Source of the DNA: JAYRSJ01 sp041920215
GTDB taxonomy: Bacteria > Pseudomonadota > Gammaproteobacteria > Burkholderiales > Burkholderiaceae_C
Assembly (NCBI GenBank): GCA_041920215.1
Contig: JAYRSJ010000029.1
Span: forward strand, 1-45,987
DNA: 45,987 nucleotides
Reading direction: 5' to 3'
Shown: in pieces, positions 1 through 10,578 of the stretch
Position numbering within the stretch: position 1 is the stretch's first letter
Layout of the letters: each line of letters starts with the position of its first letter
Translations under genes and position numbers: made by a program
The notes under the pieces: model-generated
What the model saw: the letters and a program-made list of their open reading frames with translations, nothing else
Databases searched by the model: none
Told to the model about the DNA's origin: nothing

Positions 1-282
1 GATGCTGACCAGCGCGGTGGTGTTGTCCTCGGACGCCGCTGGCCGTCACCGGCTCGGGCGAGCCATGCTCGCGGTCACCGTTGCCGGGTGGGCGGCAAGC
101 CTTCGCCGTAGCGGATGCACCCCGCAACTCCAAGAGCGGATGCAGAACCTTTTCGCCGAGGACTGGGTGCTCGAGGCCACGGCTTGAGCCGGTGGCGCGT
201 TGATGCAATAGAGGCCGTTGAACCGTCGGGGATGAGCGTTCGGGGCAGGGCACGATGTCCAGTTAGCCTCTGGAACGCAGCC

Positions 283-324
283 CGTTATAGAGGCACTCCG
301 TAATTACGGAGCACGCCTATAACG
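283..324. repeat. 42-bp dyad with a perfect 16-bp palindromic core
   Basis: The core CTCCGTAATTACGGAG (296-311) is a perfect palindrome. It is flanked by CGTTATAGAGGC (283-294) and GCCTATAACG (315-324), which pair with each other except for two extra bases on the left. A further CCGTAAT follows at 327-333. The dyad lies 85-130 bp beyond the stop of the minus-strand gene 410-1120 and has no T-tract, so it is a poor intrinsic terminator. It could be an operator, a recombinase site or part of an origin. The rest of 1-409 shows no gene I can support; it might hold the end of a gene that starts outside the window. Confidence 0.6.
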
Positions 325-409
325 CCCCGTAATCCGGTCCGGCTGTTCTGCGCGCACGTACAAGCGGGGGACTGCTGGCCGAACCGGCGCGGACGCATGC
401 CGGTGCCCG

Positions 410-1120
410 TCATCGAGGCTTTGCAGACGCGGCGTTTGGGTCGTCGAGAGCGATGCCCCGCCGCGCAGCCTCGGCCGCTTCGTCGGGCAAGGCTGTCCTG
501 GCGTGGTCGCGCGCGGAAAGTCCGCGGGTCTTGAGCATCTTGCGCACCGCTTTCTCGCCGAAGTTGAGGTGCACGCGCAGCTCGAAGAGGTCGTCCTCGG
601 TCAGCCCCAGGACCTTCAATCCGCCGGTGGTGATGGATGCAAGGTGTCGCCGGGCGTCTTCGGTGGCCGCGCACATGGCCCGCATCTTTTCTCGAAGGGC
701 GCTGTCCTGCCGTCTCGCCGCACTCGGTGCCGTCGCTGTCTGCATCTGAGGCCCAGGCGTTGCGGACACGGCCAGTTCCAGACGCAGCTTCGCTTCAACC
801 TCGGCACGAACGCGCGCCAGCACCTTCGCAGGGACCTTCGTCTGGCCGAAGGTCCCATGCTTCTTCAGCCACTGTTGAACGTCGGCGCGGTGCTGGGGCA
901 GGACTTCGGCATAGCCCACGGCCCGCCCCTTGTTGGTGACGCTGATGCTCGGAGAGGCCGGGTCGGTGGCGATGTTGAAGCTGGCGACCAGGGTCTGGAG
1001 GGTGCGCTTGCTGCTGCGGTCATAGGTCTGGCGGCAGATGTAGGCCGTCGTCGAGCCCGACGCGGGCGGCTTGAGGTAGTACTCGCGCATCGCCTTCTTC
1101 GGCGGCTTGATGAGAGACAT
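410..1120 (-). CDS. Unknown protein of the element, 236 aa
   Basis: I do not recognise this family. The frame is open well upstream of 1120, but the ATG at 1120 is preceded by CAGGAGC at good spacing, and a GTCGCTATACG motif lies 64-74 bp further upstream, so I place the start there. The protein is basic and probably soluble, with no signal peptide or membrane segment. Residues 1-75 look like a compact beta-rich domain (a Tyr-Ile-Cys-Arg-Gln segment near residue 30, then a Lys-Gly-Arg-Ala-Val-Gly-Tyr turn). The middle is a long charged helical stretch, followed by a helical C-terminus. It probably belongs to the element backbone, because it shares the upstream motif with the integrase, primase-like and winged-helix genes. 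A role in replication or regulation is inference only. Confidence 0.65.
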   Translation of the reverse strand: MSLIKPPKKAMREYYLKPPASGSTTAYICRQTYDRSSKRTLQTLVASFNIATDPASPSISVTNKGRAVGYAEVLPQHRADVQQWLKKHGTFGQTKVPAKVLARVRAEVEAKLRLELAVSATPGPQMQTATAPSAARRQDSALREKMRAMCAATEDARRHLASITTGGLKVLGLTEDDLFELRVHLNFGEKAVRKMLKTRGLSARDHARTALPDEAAEAARRGIALDDPNAASAKPR

Positions 1121-1183
1121 GGAAAAGCTCCTGAAGTTGGTGGGGTCCCGCCGCATCGGGAAGCACGTCTGCGAGCAGGACCC

Positions 1184-1194
1184 CGTATAGCGAC
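1184..1194 (-). promoter_or_regulatory. Shared element motif GTCGCTATACG upstream of gene 410-1120
   Basis: Read on the minus strand the sequence is GTCGCTATACG, identical over 11 bases to the sites at 2081-2091 and 18233-18243. It sits 64-74 bp upstream of the ATG at 1120. The TATA core could be a -10 element, but I see no convincing -35 at normal spacing. It may be an operator or promoter of the element's regulon. Confidence 0.5.
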
Positions 1195-2060
1195 TGCAAG
1201 ACGGTGGCGTCGACCTTCTGTGCGCCGAGCCCGGGGGCGCTGCCAACGCAGTGGGCAGAAGCGGTACGGCGCACAGGCGCGAGCGGAGGTTTGGCAGGCA
1301 GTGTCCTGAAGCAGGGCTGTGCGCCATGCTCTCGGACGAAGCCGCGCGCAGTGCTCGTACGGAACACCGCGGCAGGCGGGCTCGTTCGAGGGAGACGTAC
1401 GGCTGACGCAGCACCGAGAGGCGCAGCCCCCGGCGGGTGGTTCGAAACATGCACTTCTGCGCCCGGTCGTGCAGACCGGGTGTGGTCGGGCGCCCCCGAA
1501 CGGGGGTCGAACCGGCGACAAGCCGGTTCGACGGCACGAGCGAGCCGACGCGTCGGGCTTGCCCCGACCGAGGCGAGCGGCCGCCCCCAGGCGGACGTGC
1601 TGCGCGGGGGCGCCGCCGAATACTGAGAGCGCAGGCGGTCGGACAGGCCGAAGGCCTGCCTACCGCTGGAGCGAACAGCGAGGTGGGGGCGAAGCCCGGT
1701 CGAGGTCATCTCTCGGCGAGGCGGCTGCGGGGACCCCGGTTCGTCGGTCGGCCCTGAGCCAAGGACGGCCGCGCGGGCCCCGATGCGCTGCGCAGCGGCG
1801 CATAGGGAAGCGGCTGGACTGGCGAGTGCCGACCCAAGGAGCGAAGCGACGCAGCCCCTTCGGCCGTCCGCGCAGCGGTCGGTCGAGAGGGGGCACGAAG
1901 TGGGGTCCCCGCAGGCGCGCCAGCGCCGTAGGGAGACCCGGCTGTAAGGGGAAAGCGCCCTAGCGCTTAACCCCTGTGTCGCCCTAGCGACCGAGCGAAG
2001 CGAAGAAGGGGTGGCCCCTGGGGCCTCGGCCAGAACCCGTTCCGCCGGCGCGCACAACCG
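1195..2060. other. Hairpin-rich non-coding region, about 870 bp
   Basis: No reading frame here has convincing protein character; the long open frames on both strands are what very high GC produces by chance. The region holds a dense series of inverted repeats: CCCGGTC/GACCGGG (1462-1480), CCCCCG/CGGGGG (1493-1506), GTCGAACCGGC/GCCGGTTCGAC (1506-1532), GTCGGG/CCCGAC (1552-1568), CAGGCC/GGCCTG (1644-1658), ATGCGC/GCGCAT (1782-1802) and a compound AGGGG-AAGCGC/GCGCTT-CCCCT stem (1947-1975). An 11-bp direct repeat, GAGCGAAGCGA, occurs at 1839-1849 and 1993-2003. Since the element encodes a primase-like replication protein, a replication origin or single-strand initiation site is a reasonable inference; a structured RNA is an alternative. 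Confidence 0.5.
1462..1568. repeat. Four consecutive hairpins
   Basis: Four perfect inverted repeats follow one another: CCCGGTC-gtgca-GACCGGG, CCCCCG-aa-CGGGGG, GTCGAACCGGC-gacaa-GCCGGTTCGAC (11-bp arms), and GTCGGG-cttgc-CCCGAC. Loops are 2-5 nt and there is no T-tract, so they are not simple terminators. They form the most structured part of the non-coding region. Confidence 0.6.
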
Positions 2061-2077
2061 CGGAGTGGGGGGTGTAG

Positions 2078-2096
2078 TGGGTCGCTATACGACCCA
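2078..2096 (+). promoter_or_regulatory. Palindromic operator/promoter TGGGTCG-CTATA-CGACCCA
   Basis: Seven-base perfect arms flank CTATA, 25 bp upstream of the ATG at 2121. This is the most symmetrical copy of the GTCGCTATACG motif, also seen upstream of three other element genes. The centre could be a -10 (TATACG). A dyad overlapping a -10 is typical of a repressor site, so autoregulation or control by an unidentified element protein is plausible. Confidence 0.55.
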
Positions 2097-2120
2097 TCAC
2101 AACCCCCAGGGAGGAGACCC

Positions 2121-3203
2121 ATGGCTGACAACAAGCCCGACGCGCGGCAGCCCCGCAAGCGTTACGTCGCGCCGGACAAGGTCCGGACACTCGTCGTCGA
2201 CGGGCACACCGCGCGCGAAGCGTACGTGCTGGCGACACTGAAGGCGCTGGCACGGCACGGCACGCTTCGCATGCAGGGCGTCGCTCGCGCCGTTTTCGCG
2301 ACACGTGACGCAGTCGCAGGCCACGCCGCTGCGAAGCGCACGCTGAAGGCGTGCGTCGAGCAGCGCCTCGTGGAGGCACGGCGAAAGCCCGGGACCCAGC
2401 AGGTCTACTACGCACTGACGAGTCGAGGTGCCCAGTCGCTCGACGCCAGCGGGCTGCAACTGCTCCCGGCCTCGCCCACGGTCAAGTTGTTGTCGGGCTC
2501 GATGTTGAAAGCCGAGCACCGGGAATGGACCGCAGCCATCGTCGAGGCCGCAGAGGCTCGGGAAGGTTTGAAGAGCTACGGCGAACTAGAGATTCAGCGC
2601 ATGCCGGCAACCGTCTCACGCACCTTGGTCGACGAGAGGTTCAAGGGTCAGCACATGCCCGACGCGCTGACCTTTCACGCCGAGGAGCGTCTGGTCGTTT
2701 GGCACGAAGTCGAACTCAGCCGCCGCAACCACTGGACCGAGGCCGTACGCGCGCGGGAACAGCGCAGGGAGAACACTCGCTCGAAGGCACGCCGAACCGA
2801 GCCCAGGACCATGCGGAGCGGCAGGTCGCAGTTCGTTCACCTGCTGCAGACATTGCGGGCCGCGCGTGTCATAGAGCATCGTGGCGTCATGCATCAGGTC
2901 GTTCTCGTAGCCCACTGCGGAACTGACCTCATCCGAAGCGAACTTGCCCGGTTGGTCGAAGGCGCGTTTGTTCGGGACAACTTCGACGCTTTCCCGGCAG
3001 CGCTTGAAGTGATGGACCCCGGCCGCCATTACAGGGTGAACTGGAACGCCAGCGAGCGGTTCGGATTCTTCGAGATTTGGCTGCAGGCCTTGCCGGCGGG
3101 TGACGCGGCGGAGATGTCGGTGTACAGCGCCGACCTGCTTTGGCCGGACGCGCCCCAAGCGGTCAGAGAGCACCCGGTCAGTGAGCGCTTTCTAGCGACC
3201 TAG
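2121..3203 (+). CDS. Winged-helix, replication-relaxation-like protein, 360 aa
   Basis: Residues 30-115 look like a winged helix-turn-helix: a helix with REAYVLATLKALARHGTL, a second helical part, then a wing ending YYALTSRGAQSL. Residues 175-200 contain PDAL, then ten or so residues, then HEVELSRR, a PD-(D/E)XK-like arrangement found in the replication-relaxation family (Pfam PF13814), proteins of plasmids and integrative elements linked to replication or mobilisation. Assignment is by motif only and moderate. The ATG follows GGGAGGAGACCC, a strong ribosome site, and the palindromic motif at 2078-2096 lies just upstream. The gene is the only plus-strand gene of the element and faces the SIR2-STAND gene tail to tail across 133 bp. 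The lysine of a classical catalytic ExK is not present (E-V-E-L), so nuclease activity is uncertain. Confidence 0.7.
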   Translation: MADNKPDARQPRKRYVAPDKVRTLVVDGHTAREAYVLATLKALARHGTLRMQGVARAVFATRDAVAGHAAAKRTLKACVEQRLVEARRKPGTQQVYYALTSRGAQSLDASGLQLLPASPTVKLLSGSMLKAEHREWTAAIVEAAEAREGLKSYGELEIQRMPATVSRTLVDERFKGQHMPDALTFHAEERLVVWHEVELSRRNHWTEAVRAREQRRENTRSKARRTEPRTMRSGRSQFVHLLQTLRAARVIEHRGVMHQVVLVAHCGTDLIRSELARLVEGAFVRDNFDAFPAALEVMDPGRHYRVNWNASERFGFFEIWLQALPAGDAAEMSVYSADLLWPDAPQAVREHPVSERFLAT

Positions 3204-3336
3204 AGTCCTAACACTTGGCCGCTGGTCCGGCCTCCCCGGCAAACACGGGCATCGGGCGTGACTGGTCAATGCTCAAAGGCGCGTCGGCAGCTAGTGCGTA
3301 AGACGGTGGGCGAAAATTCCACTAGGTCTAATGCAT

Positions 3337-6300
3337 TTAGTGCAACTGCACCCGCTTAACTCTCGGGCCTTTATATGAGAATCCAATGGAAACCTTCACT
3401 CTCATGCCGGCCCGAATATTCTCCCAGGCCTCGGCCGAGCTTGCTGCAGTGAAATGCATGAATATGAAACCTTGAAAGCTAGTTGCGCTAACAAATGCGA
3501 AGGACTCGTGCACGCTCACAACGGTTGCATCAAACCATACTGAATTGCCCGATGCATCTCTAATTTCGCGACGGACCTGATTCATTGCGTTTGGACTAAG
3601 TCCTGCTCTCTTTAATTCGTCAAATTCCTTCTTTGCGTGCTCGGGTTTGCCGTACAGATACTCATGTCGAGCATAGGCGAAACGCGCCTCAACATGAGCG
3701 TCCCCTGCCACAAAACTTCGACGTAGATGCTGAGAAATCTCCTCCGCATGCTTGGGTTCGTCAATAGAAGCTAGCAGGCGCGCCAATTCATAGTGGGCGT
3801 CTTTACTCAGCGGCTGCTCGGCAGTAAGCTTTCTAAGCATGGAGACAGCCTTCTCACGTGTGACTTCTGTTGCTGCGTAGTGTCTGGCAAGTCTAATAGC
3901 GGTAAAAATGCTTTGCTTGTTTGCGGCGTACGCTTTCTCGAGTGCCCGCAATGCTCGAGGCGAGTTGTTGAGGAATTTCGATAGCTCGGCCTCAAAGCTT
4001 AGAAGCCTTTCATCGTCGGGGAATAGTTGAAGCCCTCGCCGAAGATTTGCTTCTATATCTTTGGTCAGTTCAGCAACGACTCGGGAGTCAGGCTCTTCGG
4101 TCTCCGAAGCATCAGCTTGAGAAAGTCGCTCTTCTAGCTGCTCTAACAGCAACTGACCACGAGTAAGGAACGGCAGAGCATCGCGGGGCGCCTTCACTAG
4201 TTGATTCAATATCGATAGCGCGTCTTGGCGGCAACGCTGCCGCTCCAAATCCGTTCGACCGGTCGCGGCCAGACGGCGAAGAATGTTGCTCTTTGTATGA
4301 GCAACCGTCCGTGACGCCAAGGGGCCTGGGTTGGTTTCGACTCGCTGGACGAGGGCAAGAGCCGCGCGGATATCTCCGTTGGAATGATGAAGCTCGAAAA
4401 CCGCTTTTTGATGGTCGACAACACTAGGATGAAGCCCGCACTCAATCGCCGCATCGAAGACCTGAGTAGCATATGCCCTGTCTGTGAACTGCTCGGCAAG
4501 ATATCTTCCGCGCACCACCTGCTGAAGCGCATGTCTGTCTGTGACATATGCGCTGTTTAGAAACTTCAAAATTCTGACTATCTGAGCGGCACGGTCCTCT
4601 GGCCTTTGAAGCGCCTGCTCAAATACAATCTGCGCGATATTTTGATGTCTAGTGCGATAGATATAGTCGCTCAGGCGATGGTCGAAATGAACGTTTATAA
4701 CATACTCGAGTGGACGCAGGAGTCTGCTCGAGAAGTCCTGAAAAGTAACGCCTGACAGCCGGGCCATTAAGCCCGCCCGAACACCAACGTCGAACCTATC
4801 TAAAGTGCATACGTCAAGATAGAGAAGCCGCGCTTCCTCAGGCATTACTCGCTGGTACTCATCAACTACAATCTCTTCGAAGCTCTTCCCCTCGGTCGCT
4901 TCGTGCAGGGAGACCAGGAGTTGACTTTTCAGCTTTTGAAGAAAGTATGTGATTCGTTCAGGCTGCGAATAGTGCTCAAGGTACCCTAGGCATTTATTGC
5001 TGCTTAGACGCTCGATAAGCGCCTCGACCTCTTTACGGCTAAGGTCGAGAAGCTCGTATTCGGCATCGACATCGTTGCTGGATAAATCCCCGCCAACGTT
5101 CCATTCGTTGGTGCGCGCTGCGCCAACAAAAGTAACAGGAAGCCTTGCCTTCTTGAACTCGGCCAATGCTTGGCTTAGTTCTTTGCTATGAACTAAGAGG
5201 TCATCCAGAACAACAATCAACCGATTCTTAATGAGTTGGGCAAGCTCGCGAATTTGTGCTACGCGAAGAACAGTTCCTGGCCCAAGATAGAAAACAGTCG
5301 CTTCGTAGTCTGAGGCCGCTTCCCACGCAAATCGTTTCAGCGTAACTGTCTTTCCGCTCCCGGCATAGCCTTTAAGTACGTAGAGAAAGGGGCGGTCCAA
5401 CTGAGCGCGATGCGTATCCAGAATCGCATCTTCTAGAAGAGTGTCAGATGCACGTCGACGAACATCAAAAGACTCGCGAACCCATGCAAATCCGTCGCTA
5501 GTCCCCCGGTAAAAGGCTGAAGGCGCCATCAATGTCGTAACAAGGGCGGGGTGGACGTGTTGGAGTTCTGCTGCGAGATACCGTGCGAGTTCAGCAGATG
5601 GTCGCTGTTGTGACGGGATAAGCCTAGAGATGCTGTTTGCTTCAGCACTAAGAGCTGAGGTCAGCGTAATCTCTGATTCGGATATAACGCCTTGAAGCTC
5701 GGCCATAAAGGCGTCAAACGACAGAGCCAAGCAATCAAAACGAAGGGACTTCCAATATTCAATGTCGCCCTCCTCCAATCCTGGGTCGACGATTACATAT
5801 TGCGGTCGATGAAGGTATTTGTCCGTCAAGTCAAATAGTATTTCCTTGACATTCTCGTCCGCAAGACTGTAGCCGCAAAATATAACAGGATACGAGGAGC
5901 CCCATTCCCTGAAGGTCGAAGCAAGCTGTCCTCTATTTGTCTTAAATTTGTAGTAGTCGTGGCTTGATATAACAAGCGGCAGCTCCGGGTCGTTTATCCG
6001 GTTCAAGCAGCCATGTAGCTTGAGAAGAGGCACGGCGCTCGGGTTTCTGACTGCGGAGTCAAAGTCGTCGCGGTCCCAGATGATGCGTTCGATGGTTTGC
6101 TGCGTATTTGGACTTTGCTCGTAGGCGCGCTCAATAAGAAGGTCGTAGTTAGTCGTAACTATTCCCTTCCACTTGAACTTCGGAATAGCTAGATGGCCCT
6201 CCGTCGGCTGTAAATCCCAGAATAGGTCCTTGAGAAACCTATGGACTGGCCCCATCCCTGCGACTGTAGTGCAGCGGTCGGCAATGTAGTTGAGGGGACG

Positions 6301-6477
6301 ACTTTTCCCCTCCCCGCCTAGAAATTTGTCGCATAGCCTGTCTCGCAGCGCATTTCCAGACATCCCATGAGAGTTGGAACGCCCCTTGGCGGGAATCGTG
6401 GCCCCCGCCCCAATGAAGAGAACCGCTTGGCCAGTAGCGATTTGAGTTCTTACGTACGGACTAATTCGATTGGTCAC
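3337..6477 (-). CDS. SIR2-STAND-TPR defence protein with cold-shock-like C-terminus, 1046 aa
   Basis: Residues 1-215 form a SIR2-type domain: GAGA at 23-26, TTNYD at 108-112, KLHG at 153-156 and GYSLAD at 202-207. The Asn and His expected for NAD+ cleavage (N110, H155) are present. Residues 360-560 form a P-loop NTPase with GYAGSGKT (370-377) and LIVVLDD (420-426), as in STAND ATPases. Residues about 600-960 are helical, TPR-like repeats, the usual sensor part. Residues about 975-1046 resemble a cold-shock/OB domain (FAFVSATSFQGFIFMHFTAA, then GMRVKVSIGF and GPRVKRVQL). SIR2-STAND proteins such as Avs5 and other SIR2 effectors stop phage by depleting NAD+; that function here is inference. It starts with GTG, 16 bp behind hsdR, with AGGGA as ribosome site, so it is probably co-transcribed with the restriction genes. 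It is visibly AT-richer than its neighbours, a sign of separate acquisition. Confidence 0.88.
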   Translation of the reverse strand: MTNRISPYVRTQIATGQAVLFIGAGATIPAKGRSNSHGMSGNALRDRLCDKFLGGEGKSRPLNYIADRCTTVAGMGPVHRFLKDLFWDLQPTEGHLAIPKFKWKGIVTTNYDLLIERAYEQSPNTQQTIERIIWDRDDFDSAVRNPSAVPLLKLHGCLNRINDPELPLVISSHDYYKFKTNRGQLASTFREWGSSYPVIFCGYSLADENVKEILFDLTDKYLHRPQYVIVDPGLEEGDIEYWKSLRFDCLALSFDAFMAELQGVISESEITLTSALSAEANSISRLIPSQQRPSAELARYLAAELQHVHPALVTTLMAPSAFYRGTSDGFAWVRESFDVRRRASDTLLEDAILDTHRAQLDRPFLYVLKGYAGSGKTVTLKRFAWEAASDYEATVFYLGPGTVLRVAQIRELAQLIKNRLIVVLDDLLVHSKELSQALAEFKKARLPVTFVGAARTNEWNVGGDLSSNDVDAEYELLDLSRKEVEALIERLSSNKCLGYLEHYSQPERITYFLQKLKSQLLVSLHEATEGKSFEEIVVDEYQRVMPEEARLLYLDVCTLDRFDVGVRAGLMARLSGVTFQDFSSRLLRPLEYVINVHFDHRLSDYIYRTRHQNIAQIVFEQALQRPEDRAAQIVRILKFLNSAYVTDRHALQQVVRGRYLAEQFTDRAYATQVFDAAIECGLHPSVVDHQKAVFELHHSNGDIRAALALVQRVETNPGPLASRTVAHTKSNILRRLAATGRTDLERQRCRQDALSILNQLVKAPRDALPFLTRGQLLLEQLEERLSQADASETEEPDSRVVAELTKDIEANLRRGLQLFPDDERLLSFEAELSKFLNNSPRALRALEKAYAANKQSIFTAIRLARHYAATEVTREKAVSMLRKLTAEQPLSKDAHYELARLLASIDEPKHAEEISQHLRRSFVAGDAHVEARFAYARHEYLYGKPEHAKKEFDELKRAGLSPNAMNQVRREIRDASGNSVWFDATVVSVHESFAFVSATSFQGFIFMHFTAASSAEAWENIRAGMRVKVSIGFSYKGPRVKRVQLH

Positions 6478-6493
6478 CGCAGTTCCCTGCTTG

Positions 6494-9699
<3,206 letters not shown>

Positions 9700-9703
<4 letters not shown>

Positions 9704-10563
9704 TCGGCTCCTCCCCGGTCAGCCGCTCGCGTTCTTGCAGCACGGCTCTGTTGGTAGTTCTTGGTTTCGAACAGAAAGTCCGCCAGGGTCACTGCGGTGT
9801 AGACCGCAAGCTTGGCGTGATGCCGGCTCGGGCGGTATGACAACGCGTGGGCATCGCCCATTTTGTTGCGGACGCCTGCCAACCCGCCAACGACGCTCAC
9901 CAAACCGGACAGAATCTGCCTCAGGGAATCGGAGACGTCCTTCCGGTCGGGCTCCAGACGCAATTGCTTCTGCACGCGCTTGTAGAGCGCCTGCAGGTTG
10001 CCGTCGTACTCAGTCGCTGCCGGGTCAAGGTCCTTCTCGATACCCACGAGGACGCTCTCGACCAGCGAGCGGGCATTGGTGATGGCGCCGGTGTAGTCGC
10101 CGGCATCCAGCTTCTCTTCGCACTTGCGGATGTTCTCGTCGATGGCCAGTTGCGTGAGTTCATGCGACACGACCGCCGGTGCGGTGAGCTTCACGCTGGC
10201 TGCGCCCAACTCTCGAAGCTTGAAGGCCAAGCCATCCTGGACGACCTCGTAACCGTCGTACTTCAGATGCTCATTGACCTTCGCTACAACAACGTCCACC
10301 GCCAGTTCCGCCTTGACGTAGGCCCTGGGGTCGAGTGCCTCCAGCAGCGCACGCTTCAGTCCATCGTGTCCGTTCAACTCGCGCAGCTTGTCCTGGGCAT
10401 AGATGCGTCGTGTCGGGAATCCGCCGCCGCTTGGGTAGACATCCCTGGCGCCGAACTGATTGAAGAACTTCACCAGCTGCGGGCCGCTCCGGTAAGGCGC
10501 GCCGTCAAGGTCTCCAGCAATCAAGTTGCCGAGGAACTCAATTGTGTACTCGGAGACCTTCAT
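9700..10563 (-). CDS. Abortive-infection (Abi_C-like) protein inside the hsd operon, 287 aa
   Basis: The C-terminal half resembles the Abi_C domain (Pfam PF14355): NARSLVESVLVGIEKDL (163-179), then a long helix, then RNKMGDAHA (232-240). The R232-x6-H239 spacing resembles the R-x(4-6)-H motif of HEPN ribonucleases, so RNA cleavage is possible, but this is inference. The N-terminal 90 residues, beginning with EFLGNLIAGD, look like the small N-terminal domain often joined to Abi_C. The gene starts 15 bp after hsdS and overlaps hsdR by 4 bp (ATGA), so it is translated as part of the restriction operon. It may act as a back-up when restriction fails. It is not a specificity or methylase subunit. 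The ribosome site is weak, consistent with translational coupling. Confidence 0.8.
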
Positions 10564-10578
10564 CGGACGTCTACACGG

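Noticed and set aside
2..187. Short open frame at the left edge
   Set aside because: No family character or ribosome site; it could be the tail of a gene beginning outside, but nothing supports that.
1483..1490. TGGTCGGG, shared with the tRNA-Pro 3' end, as a second att site
   Set aside because: Only 8 bases match, the T-arm does not follow, and it lies inside the element's hairpin-rich part; chance at this GC.
1020..2057. Long open frames on both strands (up to 345 codons) as genes
   Set aside because: Low-complexity Arg/Ala/Pro/Gly composition, no ribosome sites, and dense inverted repeats; typical of non-coding GC-rich DNA.
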